In this document: positions 49,977 through 58,798 of the stretch, in pieces
Layout of the letters: every line of letters starts with the position of its first letter
Position numbering within the stretch: position 1 is the first letter of the stretch
Assembly: GCF_005047355.1 (NCBI RefSeq)
Contig: NZ_SUMC01000033.1
Location: 40,707-104,706 of the forward strand
From: Actinacidiphila oryziradicis
Lineage (GTDB): Bacteria > Actinomycetota > Actinomycetes > Streptomycetales > Streptomycetaceae
Length of the DNA stretch: 64,000 nucleotides
Direction: 5' to 3'
Notes under the pieces: model-generated
The model's database searches: none
Seen by the model: the letters and a program-made list of their open reading frames with translations, nothing else
What the model was told of the DNA's origin: nothing
Position numbers and translations under genes: made by a program

Positions 49977-51398
49977 ATGTCAAAGGCACAATTCGCCAGG
50001 CAGCTGAACCTGCCAGAGACCGTGGCCATGTCCGTCGCCCTCATGGCGCCGACCACCGCCATGGTGTTTGTCACGCCCTTCCTCGCTCAGTCCGCCGGCT
50101 CCAACGTGCCGCTCGCTTTCGTCGTCGCGCTCATCGGGGTGCTCATCATCGGTTCGAGCTTCGGCCGGCTGGGGCGCAAGTACGCCCACGCCGGATCGGC
50201 GTACGGACTGGTCAAGGACGTGCTCGGACCAGCCTTCGGCGTCGTCGCCGGCTGGGGCCTCACCTTCACCTACGTGCTGATGACCGCGGCTCTGCTGGCC
50301 GGCACCGGCGAGTTCAGCAGCCTCGCCATCGAGCAGGCCACCGGCGCGCATGTGCCGTGGAGCATCCCGACGCTGGTCGGCGCCGCAATCGTGCTCGGGT
50401 TCGCGTTGAACAACGTGCGCATTTCGGTGCGCATGATGCTGCTGCTCGAAGGCGCCAGCATGCTGCTGATCATCGGCGTCGGCGTGCTTATCCTCGGCCA
50501 TTCCAACCTCTCGGCCGGAATTGCCGTGAAGCCGTTCCTTCTCAACAGCAATGGCATCGTCGGGATCGCCCACGCGATGGTCTTCGGGTTCACCAGCTTC
50601 CTCGGCTTCGAGGGGTCCGCCACGCTCGGTGAGGAGTCCAAGGACCCCAAACGGATGGTGCCGCTCGCCATCAGCTTCAGCGCCCTCGTCGGCGGCCTGT
50701 TCTTCATCTTCTCCTCCTACACCCAAACGCTCGGCTTCGGTCTGAGCGCGAACGCCATGCACGCGTTCGGCGCCGACCCGGCCCCGCTCAACACTCTGAT
50801 CCAGAAGTTCAGCGGCTCCGCCTTCTCGGCCTCGGTCAACGCGGGCGCCGCGATCAGCTTCTTCGCCTGCGCGGTGGCCACGGTCAACGGCAGCGCCCGG
50901 ATCCTGTTCGCGCTGGCTCGCGACGGCTATGCGCCCAAGGGTCTGGCCGGCCTGCACGAGCGCTCCAACACCCCGCGCGCCGCGGTCTTCGTAGTCTTCC
51001 CTCTCGGCCTGGCCCTGCTCGGCCTAGGCGTCCTTCTCTTCAACACCCCGGCGAACGTGCTCGGCGACATGAGCGGCCTGGGCGCGTTCGGCGCACTCAT
51101 CGCGTACGGCCTGGTGGTGATCGCCTCGCTCACCGAGTACGGCCGCACCGACCTGGCTAAACGCAAGGTCTTCGCGCTGGCGCTGCCGGTCATCGGGCTC
51201 GTCCTGATCGGCTGGGTCCTCTACAGCAGCGTCTATCCGGTGCCGGCCTCGCCGGTCAACTACTTCCCCTACGTCACGCTGGCCTACTTCGCGGCTGTGA
51301 TCCCGCTCTCGCTGCGGCATCGCAAGCGGAGCGCGCCCGAAAACGTATCCGCCTACATCGAATCCGGAGATCTCACCGATGTCGTTTCAGTTGACTAA
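49977..51398 (+). CDS. APC superfamily amino acid/amide permease
   Basis: 473 residues from ATG 49977 (GGAGAAAGG upstream); the reading frame extends upstream but without sense. Twelve membrane segments in the APC pattern, with TM1 around ETVAMSVALMAPTTAMVFVT (the unwound Gly/Ala-rich helix), SSFGRLGRKYAHAGSAYGLV, and the TM6 region GFTSFLGFEGSATLGEESKD typical of the family. C-terminal tail hydrophilic. Substrate probably an amino acid or amide-type compound handled by the genes that follow. First gene of a six-gene plus-strand series; its end overlaps the next gene by 20 bases. Confidence 0.9.
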   Translation: MSKAQFARQLNLPETVAMSVALMAPTTAMVFVTPFLAQSAGSNVPLAFVVALIGVLIIGSSFGRLGRKYAHAGSAYGLVKDVLGPAFGVVAGWGLTFTYVLMTAALLAGTGEFSSLAIEQATGAHVPWSIPTLVGAAIVLGFALNNVRISVRMMLLLEGASMLLIIGVGVLILGHSNLSAGIAVKPFLLNSNGIVGIAHAMVFGFTSFLGFEGSATLGEESKDPKRMVPLAISFSALVGGLFFIFSSYTQTLGFGLSANAMHAFGADPAPLNTLIQKFSGSAFSASVNAGAAISFFACAVATVNGSARILFALARDGYAPKGLAGLHERSNTPRAAVFVVFPLGLALLGLGVLLFNTPANVLGDMSGLGAFGALIAYGLVVIASLTEYGRTDLAKRKVFALALPVIGLVLIGWVLYSSVYPVPASPVNYFPYVTLAYFAAVIPLSLRHRKRSAPENVSAYIESGDLTDVVSVD

Positions 51399-52305
51399 CC
51401 ACCTCGGTCGTGAGACCGCCCATCACGTCTTCGACCGGGCGATCCCGGCAGAGCTGATCGTCGCGCCGGGCACCGAGGTGAGCCTGGCCATCCGGGACGG
51501 CTCCAACGGGCAGATCACCCCGAAGACGACCCCGCAGGACCTGCACGGCCTGAACTTCGGCCTGATGGACCCGCTGACCGGCCCGATCTTCGTCGAGGGC
51601 GCCGAGCCTGGCGATGCGCTCTCCGTCGAGATCCTCGACATCCAGCTCGGCGACTGGGGCTGGTCAGGCATCCTGCCGGACTTCGGACTGCTCGCCGACC
51701 GCTACCCCGGCCCGTTCCTCAAGATCTGGGACACCACGGCCGACGAGATCGAGATCGGCAACGGCCACCGGTTCGATCTGCAGCCGATGATCGGCGTCAT
51801 CGGGGTCGCGCCGGAGCAGCCCGGCCCGCACGCCGCGACCGTCCCGACGGTTGCCGGCGGCAACATCGACGTCAAGTACACCCAGAAGGGCAGCCGGGTC
51901 CTGCTGCCGGTCTTCGCCGAGGGCGGCCTGCTCTCGCTCGGCGACGCGCACGCGCTGCAAGGCGATGGCGAGCTCAACGGCACCGCCATCGAGTGCGAGG
52001 CGGACATCCTGATCAAGGTGGACCTGGTCAAGGGGGCGGGGCTGATCGCGCCGGTCATCGACACCCCGCCTTCATCGCGGGTCGAGGAGCGCTACCGCAG
52101 CTTCCTCGGCGTCGGACCGGACCTGTGGGAGGCCGCGCGCTCGGCCAGTTCGCAGGCCGCCGTGGCCCTGGCCGCCGCGTTGAAGATGCCCGAGGACGAG
52201 GCGTACACCCTGCTCGGCATTTTCGCCGAGCTGCGCATCCACGAGATCGTCGACCAGCCCAACTGGGTCGTCGGCTGCATGGTGCCGCTGCGGATCTTCG
52301 GATGA
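51379..52305 (+). CDS. Acetamidase/formamidase family protein
   Basis: 308 residues from ATG 51379, inside the end of the permease gene. FmdA/AmdA fold: NPITGPIFVEGAEPGD-like LMDPLTGPIFVEGAEPGDAL, IQLGDWGWSGILPDFGLLAD, the pocket PMIGVIGVAPEQPGPHAATV with GGNIDVKYTQKGSRVLLPVF (metal region), and GDAHALQGDGELNGTAIECE. Zn-dependent hydrolases of formamide, acetamide and related small amides. Its stop overlaps the next ATG. In this cluster it may split the half-amide produced by the imidase-like neighbour. Confidence 0.92.
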   Translation: MSFQLTNHLGRETAHHVFDRAIPAELIVAPGTEVSLAIRDGSNGQITPKTTPQDLHGLNFGLMDPLTGPIFVEGAEPGDALSVEILDIQLGDWGWSGILPDFGLLADRYPGPFLKIWDTTADEIEIGNGHRFDLQPMIGVIGVAPEQPGPHAATVPTVAGGNIDVKYTQKGSRVLLPVFAEGGLLSLGDAHALQGDGELNGTAIECEADILIKVDLVKGAGLIAPVIDTPPSSRVEERYRSFLGVGPDLWEAARSASSQAAVALAAALKMPEDEAYTLLGIFAELRIHEIVDQPNWVVGCMVPLRIFG

Positions 52306-53207
52306 GCAAGGACATCCAGATCTGCCTAGGCGTTGACGTCGACGCGGTCTCCGGCTGGCTCGGGTCGTACGGGGGTCAGGACTCACCCAACGACATCCAG
52401 CGCGGCATGTTTGCCGGCGAGGTGGGCAGCCCCCGGCTGGTCCGGCTCTTCGACAAGCTGGGCGTCCCGTCGACCTGGTTCATCCCGGGGCACTCGATCG
52501 AGACGTTCCCGCGCGAGATGAAGATGGTCGCCGACGCGGGGCACGAGATCGGGGCGCACGGCTACTCGCACGAGAACCCGATCGCGCTCAACGCCCAGCA
52601 GGAGCGCGACGTCCTGGAGAAGACCATCAAGCTGGTCGAGGAGCTGTCCGGGGAGGGGCCGCGCGGCTACGTGGCGCCGTGGTGGGAAATGTCGGAGCGG
52701 ACCGCGAGCCTGCTCATCGAGAACGGGTTCACCTACGACCACTCCCAGAACTACAACGACTTCCTGCCGTTCTACGCCCGGGTCGGGGACACGTGGACCA
52801 ACGTGGACTACACCCAGCCGGCGGAGACCTGGATGAAGCCGCTGGTCCGCGGCAAGGAGATCGACCTCGTCGAGTTCTGCGGCAACTGGTATGTCGACGA
52901 CCTGCCGCCGATGATGTTCAACAAGCACGCGGCGAACAGCCATGGCTTCGTGAGCCCCCGGGACATCGAGACCCTCTGGAATGATCAGTTCGACTGGGTC
53001 TACCGGGAGTCGGACTACGGGGTGTTCCCCGTCACGCTGCATCCGGACGTCAGCGGAAGGCCGCAAGTGCTGCTCATGCTGGAGCGGCTCATCGCCTACT
53101 GGAGCAGCCACCCAGGGGTCCGGTTTGTGACGTTCGAGGAGGCAGCTGCGGGCTTCCGCCGACGCTTTCCGTTCGGGTCCGAGGCCCGGCCTTCGGTGCT
53201 GTCTTGA
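52302..53207 (+). CDS. Polysaccharide-deacetylase-fold hydrolase (imidase/PgdA-like)
   Basis: 301 residues from ATG 52302 (overlaps the previous stop). NodB/CE4 fold: Asp-Asp-type LGVDVDAVSGW near the N-terminus, STWFIPGHSIETFP, and the metal motif HEIGAHGYSHENP (His-x3-His, ~85-97), then RGYVAPWWEMSERTASLLIE and a C-terminal HPDVSGRPQVLLMLERLI. There is no signal peptide, so it is cytoplasmic; cell-wall deacetylation is unlikely. Cytoplasmic members of this group include the cyclic imide hydrolase (imidase) of Pseudomonas and the PuuE allantoinase. Placed between an amidase-type gene and a racemase-fold gene, a ring-opening hydrolase fits best. Confidence 0.85.
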   Translation: MSKDIQICLGVDVDAVSGWLGSYGGQDSPNDIQRGMFAGEVGSPRLVRLFDKLGVPSTWFIPGHSIETFPREMKMVADAGHEIGAHGYSHENPIALNAQQERDVLEKTIKLVEELSGEGPRGYVAPWWEMSERTASLLIENGFTYDHSQNYNDFLPFYARVGDTWTNVDYTQPAETWMKPLVRGKEIDLVEFCGNWYVDDLPPMMFNKHAANSHGFVSPRDIETLWNDQFDWVYRESDYGVFPVTLHPDVSGRPQVLLMLERLIAYWSSHPGVRFVTFEEAAAGFRRRFPFGSEARPSVLS

Positions 53208-54340
53208 TCCGTATAGGCGTGCTGGTGCCGTCGTCCAACACGGTCCTGGAGCCCGAGCTGGCCCGGTTGGCGGACGGGGTCTGCCTGCACTTCAGCCGGG
53301 TCCGGGTCACCCGGATCGGGGTGGACGCCGACGCTGCGGCGCAGTTCGACACCGCGGCCATGGTGGGGGCGGCCGAACTGCTCGCCGACGCCGGGGTGGA
53401 CGTGATCATCTGGGGCGGCACGGCCGGTTCGTGGCTGGGCGTCCCGCACGACCTCTCGATCGTCTCGGCCATCGAGGCCGCGACCGGCGTGCCGGCCACC
53501 ACCTCGACTCTCGCCCTGCTGGAAGCCGCCCGGGCCTTCGGCCTCTCCCGCACGGCCCTGGTCACTCCGTACGTCGCCGAGGTGGTCAGCGAGATCGTCT
53601 CCTGCTACGCGGAATCCGGGCTGGAGGTCTCCGGCGGGGAGCACCTCGGCCTGAGCGACAACCACTCGTTCGGCTTGGTGGCCGCCGGCACGCTGCAGCC
53701 GATGATCGCCTCGGCCGACGCCCCGGTCATGGTCGTCTGCACGAACCTGCGGGCGGCGAGGGTCGTCGACTTGGTGGAAGCATCCGGCGGGCCCCTCGTA
53801 CTCGACAGCGTGGTCGCCACCTTGTGGGGCGCGCTGCGGCTCGCCGGGGTTCCGGTCAGTCTGCCCGGCGGTGGGGCGCTGCTGCGCAGCGGGGCGCTCC
53901 GCGCTGACCTGCAGTCGCTCTGCGCGTGGCTGCTCTCAGAGACAGCGGCGGACCGGATCACCGTACGGCTGGATGTGCCGGAGCAGGGGCTGCACGTCGA
54001 CCTCGCGGCGGCCGAGGCGGTCGGGCCCGGGATGCGGCGGATCGCCGGGGACCCCAGCCTGGACCAGCGGGCGCTCAACACTGTGCGCTGGCTGGAGGCC
54101 CACCGGCGGCTCCTCGTACAGCCGCGGTTCGGGCCGGATCCCCGCCCGCCCGCGGCGCTAATCGAGATGTACGGGGTCAACGCGCAGATGCTCGGCCCCG
54201 TTTCATGCGGTTCTGAGATGGCTGGCTGGGTCTCGGTGCACAGCGGCGTCGAACGGACCTGGTCCGCCGCCGATCAGGAAGCGCTTTCCCTGGCTTCTGC
54301 ACAGGTCAGCGAACTACTCAAGAGCTATCAAGTGTCCTGA
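53204..54340 (+). CDS. Asp/Glu racemase-fold protein with single active-site Cys and C-terminal GAF-like part
   Basis: 378 residues from TTG 53204, overlapping the previous stop (TTGA). Residues 1-222 are of the maleate isomerase/arylmalonate decarboxylase type: IRIGVLVPSSNTVLEPEL, the first catalytic position at IIWGGTAGSWLG (71-77, where racemases have a Cys; here Gly) and the second at MVVCTNLRAARVVD (Cys179, kept). Arylmalonate decarboxylase also has Gly first and Cys second. Residues ~225-378 resemble a GAF sensor (LRADLQSLCAWLLSETAADR, WVSVHSGVERTWSAADQEAL). A decarboxylase or one-cysteine isomerase with an attached ligand-binding domain is suggested. Confidence 0.78.
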   Translation: MIRIGVLVPSSNTVLEPELARLADGVCLHFSRVRVTRIGVDADAAAQFDTAAMVGAAELLADAGVDVIIWGGTAGSWLGVPHDLSIVSAIEAATGVPATTSTLALLEAARAFGLSRTALVTPYVAEVVSEIVSCYAESGLEVSGGEHLGLSDNHSFGLVAAGTLQPMIASADAPVMVVCTNLRAARVVDLVEASGGPLVLDSVVATLWGALRLAGVPVSLPGGGALLRSGALRADLQSLCAWLLSETAADRITVRLDVPEQGLHVDLAAAEAVGPGMRRIAGDPSLDQRALNTVRWLEAHRRLLVQPRFGPDPRPPAALIEMYGVNAQMLGPVSCGSEMAGWVSVHSGVERTWSAADQEALSLASAQVSELLKSYQVS

Positions 54341-54361
54341 TTGCTCTGTATTATCCACGAC

Positions 54362-55105
54362 ATGGAGCGTGAAACCGGGCCGGAGCGGCGGCGCTACCTC
54401 GCAGTCGCCGAGGAAGTAATGAAGGCCGTCGCGGTCGACAACCTCACCGTCGGCGACCGGCTGCCCAACGAACGCTCGCTCGCCGAGCAGTTCGGGGTCA
54501 GCCGGTCGACCGTGCGGGAGGCGCTCTTCGCCCTCGAACTCGGCGGGGTGATCCAGGTCCGTCCGGGCTCCGGCTATTTCCTGACCGGCGCGACGGTGGC
54601 CGCCGAGCCCACGCTGCCACTGATCGACTCCTCGCCCCGACATCTGCTGGAGGCGCGGCAGCTGCTGGAGCCCACCGCTGCGAGGCACTGCGCGGACCGA
54701 GTGCTGGGCTCCGACGTGGCACGGATGCGCGACCTGATCGACGACTCCGAGCGGGCCGGCGCCGGGAACTCGCAGGACAGCATCGACCGGTTCCTGGGGC
54801 TCAACTTCGCGTTCCACCTTGAGTTGGCCCGGGTCTGCGGCAACCCGATCCTGACCGGGCTGATCGGCCAGCTGCTCGGGACCGGCAAGCATCCGCTCTG
54901 GCTGCTGATGGACGGCATCGTGGTTCGGGACCCGGCGATGCGCGCCCAGGAGGTAGTGGAGCACCGGGCGATCTTGACGGCCATCGCCGACGGACGGGGC
55001 GAAGAGGCCGAGGAGACCATGGTGGCCCATCTAGGCGCGCACTCCGCCCGCATCTTCGGGACCCGCCCGAGCATCACCCGCTCTCGGCGGCGCAGGTCGG
55101 CCTGA
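54362..55105 (+). CDS. GntR family regulator, FadR subfamily
   Basis: 247 residues from ATG 54362, 21 bases after the previous stop. Winged HTH: VGDRLPNERSLAEQFGVSRS and TVREALFALELGGVIQVRPG. The all-helical FCD domain follows (~85-235) with LLEARQLLEPTAARHCADRV and the metal-type NFAFHLELARVCGNPIL and EVVEHRAILTAIADGRGEEA. Last gene of the amide/imide series, it is likely the repressor that binds the twin GGTCAGACC repeats before the permease, with a pathway acid as effector. A basic tail (RSRRRRSA) is unusual. Confidence 0.92.
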   Translation: MERETGPERRRYLAVAEEVMKAVAVDNLTVGDRLPNERSLAEQFGVSRSTVREALFALELGGVIQVRPGSGYFLTGATVAAEPTLPLIDSSPRHLLEARQLLEPTAARHCADRVLGSDVARMRDLIDDSERAGAGNSQDSIDRFLGLNFAFHLELARVCGNPILTGLIGQLLGTGKHPLWLLMDGIVVRDPAMRAQEVVEHRAILTAIADGRGEEAEETMVAHLGAHSARIFGTRPSITRSRRRRSA

Positions 55106-55314
55106 GTGCAGAGCTGTGGGACTCTGTCGCCCGATTCACGTTTAACGTGTGTGGGCCTTGTTGCGGGCACGAATATCGGAACGGCACACGCACGGGATCT
55201 TGGGGAACCGCCGGGCCCGAAAAGCAGACGCTGCGCGTCGTGGACGCAAGCACCCCCTCCTCGTCGGTAACCGTCGTCGTCTACTGACTGCGGCCACAGC
55301 CCCTCCCAGTACAG
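55106..55314. other. Intergenic DNA after the amide cluster
   Basis: No coding frame on either strand carries a recognisable motif. Marks the change to accessory DNA with transposase scraps. Confidence 0.4.
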
Positions 55315-55357
55315 GGCAAAGCCCCCGCACCGGCACCGGCCGGTCGGGGGCTTTGCC
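55315..55357. terminator. Strong hairpin, GGCAAAGCCCCCG arms
   Basis: GGCAAAGCCCCCG pairs with CGGGGGCTTTGCC; an inner CCGG-CCGG part lengthens the stem. Probably the terminator of the transcript coming from the amide cluster. Confidence 0.75.
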
Positions 55358-55447
55358 GTGAGTCAGGAAGCCTGTGCCGTTCAGAAATGCGTCGCTGCAG
55401 GTTGTAGTGGGTCTGGTGGCGCTCGTGGGCGCCTGGGACGATGCGCC

Positions 55448-55560
55448 ATGATTGTCTCGCTGGTCTATCAGGTGACGAGGAAGCTGCTGTCGGTCCCGGT
55501 TGTGCTGCTGCGCCGGCAGGTGGCCAAGGATGCCGAGCTTGCACACCGCCGACCAGGAGG
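55448..55560 (+). pseudogene. Transposase N-terminal remnant
   Basis: ATG 55448 opens MIVSLVYQVTRKLLSVPVVL LRR, then QVAKDAELAHR before frame meaning is lost. This opening is the typical N-terminus of a Streptomyces integrase-core (DDE) transposase family, in which KDAELLVLRHENAVLRRQ would follow. Only about 35 codons remain; the DDE domain is gone. Confidence 0.65.
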
Positions 55561-55804
55561 CCATTCCTCGGTCCAGCGGTTCCGCAGGTCCGGGCTCTGC
55601 ACCGCGCCCTGCCCCGGCGGCGCCTCCAGCCCCTTCCGGTCCCGCGCCCCGGTCCCCCTACCGAACCCCGTGAGCACCCGGGTACCCGGAGCCCGCCCAG
55701 CACACCGGGGCCGCCGGGGCGCCTCCAGCCCTCGCTCGCCCGGCCACCGCCTTGCCCTGCGCACCGCGCCGGCCCGACCCGCACGATCATGAAGCGAGAT
55801 CCGT

Positions 55805-56641
55805 ATGCCCCGCCCTGCCCGCGCTGAGCTGTCCACTTTCGCCACCCGCCTCGCCGCACGGCTGCCCGGGCTCTGGACCGCCGCCTACCACCGCCACGCA
55901 GACCGCTACGACCAGTACCCGATCGCCGAAGACCTCTGGGACAACGCACACGCCTCCTGGGCCGTCAACGAGCGCTTCGGCCGGTTCGTCCCCGTCGACC
56001 GCCCGCACGAGAGGTATCACCGGCTGCCGACCGGGATGGAACCAGCCGAACAACGGCGCTACGCCTCGGCCGCCGCGAACACTCTGTCCCACCACTACGG
56101 GGTCGCTCTCGCCAGCGAGCTGTACGTCCCCGGGCCCACGGTCACCATCGACGTACCGCTGGGTGACACGGTCGCCCACCTCGCCGACCGCATCCGCCAA
56201 GCGGATCACAGCGGCGAGGCCGCCGACGCCCTCACCGAACTCACCGCGCCCTGCAACGGCGTCGTGACCGGCATCAGCGAAGTCCTGACCGCCGCCGCGG
56301 AGTTCTGGACCGACCTCGGCGAGGGCGCCGACTACCACCACGCCCAGCGCCTGCGCCACCTCGCCGCCGAACTGACCCGCCACACCCACGAACTCGCCCG
56401 GCTGCGCGGCCACCTCGCCGACCGCCACACCACCCACCCCCACCACACCTCCTGCCACGGCACCGCCGAGACCGAGCAGGAGCGCACCACCACCTGCTCC
56501 TGCCCGCCGTCCCCCGCATTCCGACACCGGCCCCCTCCCCGCCTCCGCCCTGCCGGCCGCCCCATTGCGCACCGTCCGTCTCCACGCTCCCGCCGGCGCC
56601 CACCCTGCTGCTCGCTGACCGAGCGACACCGACACCCCTGA
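55805..56641 (+). CDS. Hypothetical accessory protein, first of a related series
   Basis: 278 residues from ATG 55805. Family unknown. The opening LSTFATRLAARLPGLWTAAY with YPIAEDLWDNAHASWAVNER matches the pattern F/A..(L)A.RLPG.W...LWD...W seen again in the next genes at 56654, 57515 and 62778. The middle is helical (RIRQADHSGEAADALTELT, LRHLAAELTRHTHELARLRG); the end is Pro/Arg-rich and may not be stable. No signal peptide, membrane segment or catalytic motif seen. It precedes the next gene by 12 bases. Confidence 0.6.
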   Translation: MPRPARAELSTFATRLAARLPGLWTAAYHRHADRYDQYPIAEDLWDNAHASWAVNERFGRFVPVDRPHERYHRLPTGMEPAEQRRYASAAANTLSHHYGVALASELYVPGPTVTIDVPLGDTVAHLADRIRQADHSGEAADALTELTAPCNGVVTGISEVLTAAAEFWTDLGEGADYHHAQRLRHLAAELTRHTHELARLRGHLADRHTTHPHHTSCHGTAETEQERTTTCSCPPSPAFRHRPPPRLRPAGRPIAHRPSPRSRRRPPCCSLTERHRHP

Positions 56642-56653
56642 GGATGCGCCCTC

Positions 56654-57495
56654 TTGCCCCGACCGCCCGTCCGTCCGAACCTGCACCGCTTCGCCCGCCA
56701 GGTCGCCGCCCGCCTCCCGGGAACCTGGGACGCCGACTCGCGTCTGCCCGTCAGCCGCTCCGGGAGGGTCGACTACAGCGAGGTCTGGGACGGCCAGAAT
56801 CTCGACTGGGCCACCGCCGAATTCAGCCCCTGGAAGGCCGCCGTACTCACCGGCCCCAACGACGAGCGGCTGCTGGCCATCGCCCACCCCCGGCACCGCA
56901 CCAACTTCATCATCGGCGCCCTTGCCCCGCCCGGACTCAACGGCGACCCTGCGGCGACGAGGACGCGCCCCTGGCCATCACCGTCCCGGCCGACCCGGCC
57001 CACGCCGCATCCCTCCTCGCCCGCCGGTTCCTGCCCCGGTACGAGCAGACCGCAGCCGCAGTCCGGGCCAATCCGAAGTGGTACCAGCAGCCGACCGACC
57101 CGCTGCGCGTGGAATTCACCTGGGCCCAGGACCGCAGCCCCAGGGCCACCGCCTACCGCTGGCGCGCCGACAGCATCCTGTCCGCCAGCGGCTTCCACTT
57201 CAACACCCGAACCAACGCCTACCAACTCCCCGCGGATCTCGGCGAGGACACCATGGCCGGCCTGGTCCAGGAAGCCGCGCTGCGGCTGGCAGCGGAACGT
57301 TTCAACGTCGCGATCCGCCCGGCCCCCGCCCCGACCCCGGCGGCGTTCGAGGACCAGCCCACTGCCGCGCTCGGCCCCGGTCCCCTCGCCGGCGGCGCAC
57401 CGATCAGCGCCCGGCCGCCCGCACGGCCGCCACGGACCGTTCCGGGAGCCCCGCACAATGCCACAGCCCTCCGACACCCCAGCCCCCGCCACTGA
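56654..57495 (+). pseudogene. Second related protein, frameshifted
   Basis: Starts at TTG 56654: PNLHRFARQVAARLPGTWDA, YSEVWDGQNLDWATAEFSPW, AAVLTGPNDERLLAIAHPRH, TNFIIGALAPPGLN. Near 56949 the sense moves to the frame one base back: GDEDAPLAITVPADPAHAAS, LLARRFLPRYEQTAAAV, and on to a stop at 57495. The two halves together align from end to end with the proteins at 57515 and 62778 (GALAP.G...DD.AP..I....P..AAH.I.RRLLPRYRD). A one-base loss or a sequencing error would explain it; no slippery heptamer is present at the joint. Confidence 0.65.
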
Positions 57496-57514
57496 CCCGG
57501 CCCCCGAAGAAACG

Positions 57515-58129
57515 ATGAATCACCCAGATCCGCAGAACCCCCACCGCCGGGACCGCGATTACGAACGCGCGATGCACCACTTCGAGAAGACCGAACCGCT
57601 ACGCGCAGACCTCACCGCATTCGCGACAGCGCTCGCTGAGCGCCTTCCGGGCGAGTGGACAACCACCGACGAGGACTGGAGCGAACCATCCGCCCAGTAC
57701 CACCTGGCCGGATACCTGTGGGACAACTCCACCCTGTCGTGGACCACCTCCGAATTCCGAGTCCAGCGCGCGGCCCTGCTCACCGCGCACGACTTCACCC
57801 AGCTCCTGGTGATCGACCGACCCCTGCACCTCGACCAGTTCCTCGTCGGTGCGCTCGCCCCGCTCGGAATCGAACACGACTACCTCAGCGACGACCAGGC
57901 CCCGCACGGGATCGCCGTCAGCAGCCAACCGCCCCGGGCCGCCCACGCCATCACCACCCGGCTCCTGCCCCGCTACCGCGACCGCCGCAACGCGCTCCGC
58001 CTCCAGCGGACCGGCAGCCCCGCCCGGCCCGCGTCGATCACGGCACGAGCCGTGACCGTCCCGTCCCCGGTGACCCGTCCCGGCCACCCGCCCGGGCCGG
58101 CCACCCCCGGCGCGAGCCCCCATCGCTGA
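57515..58129 (+). CDS. Third related protein of the series
   Basis: 204 residues from ATG 57515; an ATG at 57458 in the same frame is possible. Sequence: LTAFATALAERLPGEWTTTD, YHLAGYLWDNSTLSWTTSEF, RAALLTAHDFTQLLVIDRPL, DQFLVGALAPLGIEHDYLSD, AAHAITTRLLPRYRDRRNAL. Clear relative of the proteins at 56654 and 62778. Pro-rich tail. Function unknown; the conserved Trp/Asp/His pattern could be a binding fold. Followed by DNA that no longer encodes a full gene, then a DUF317 remnant. Confidence 0.65.
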   Translation: MNHPDPQNPHRRDRDYERAMHHFEKTEPLRADLTAFATALAERLPGEWTTTDEDWSEPSAQYHLAGYLWDNSTLSWTTSEFRVQRAALLTAHDFTQLLVIDRPLHLDQFLVGALAPLGIEHDYLSDDQAPHGIAVSSQPPRAAHAITTRLLPRYRDRRNALRLQRTGSPARPASITARAVTVPSPVTRPGHPPGPATPGASPHR

Positions 58130-58349
58130 ACCCCACGCCCCCGGGCACGTCACCACGCACGACGCCGCCCCCCGGCTGGACACCCGCTGCCCGGCACGCG
58201 CCGGCCGTGCGCAAGCCGGCCACCGCGCAGCGCTTCCGGCGCCCCCGTCTGTTCTACGACCTCGCCGAGACCACCGCCCTACGCCCCGGCCCCGCCCGCA
58301 GCCCCGCCGGCCACTACGACGCCGCCCGGCGCACGCACCAACCTCCGCC

Positions 58350-58733
58350 GCTGAAAGGCTCGCCATCCCCGTTCACCACGCCACCGGCACGCCCGAACAC
58401 CTCTACCTCCACCCCCGCTACCTGGCCGTCAGCGACCCCTCCCAGCACGTATCGCACCTCATGTCCTTCCCCAAGGACGCCGGCTGGCGCCGCGCTCACC
58501 ACGGCACCGACCTTGAGGTGACCAGCCCGTGCGGGCGCCTCACCCTGCTCCACCAGCAGGAGCACACCGGCTCCGGCCCACACCTGCTGGTCACCGCCCG
58601 CACCGGCCCCGACGCGCCCGAGCGCTGGCGCATCACCCTGCGCGGCCACGTGCCCATCGAGTTCGTCACCGTGATGGCGCTCTTCGAATTTCTCCACCTG
58701 GTGCTCAGGGGTTGGCCAAACCTGCTCAATTGA
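58350..58733 (+). pseudogene. DUF317 domain remnant
   Basis: An open stretch with no start codon upstream before a stop. It reads EHLYLHPRYLAVSDPSQHVS, HLMSFPKDAGWRRAHHGTDL, VTSPCGRLTLLHQQEHTG, then ERWRITLRGHVPIEFVTVMA and ends LRGWPNLLN. The spacing of RYLA, AGW, SPCGR...LL and W.I...P.E matches DUF317, a Streptomyces domain frequent on integrating plasmids. The internal start at ATG 58461 would lack a quarter of the domain. Probably the end of a gene that lost its 5' part. Confidence 0.55.
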
Positions 58734-58798
58734 TCTCCCCGACGACACGGTCCGGAGGAACTAGGCTGGGACATGGCGTCTGCACGGTGGGAGATGTC

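Noticed and set aside
49733..50632. 299-codon plus-strand frame over the permease start
   Set aside because: Out-of-frame shadow of the APC permease.
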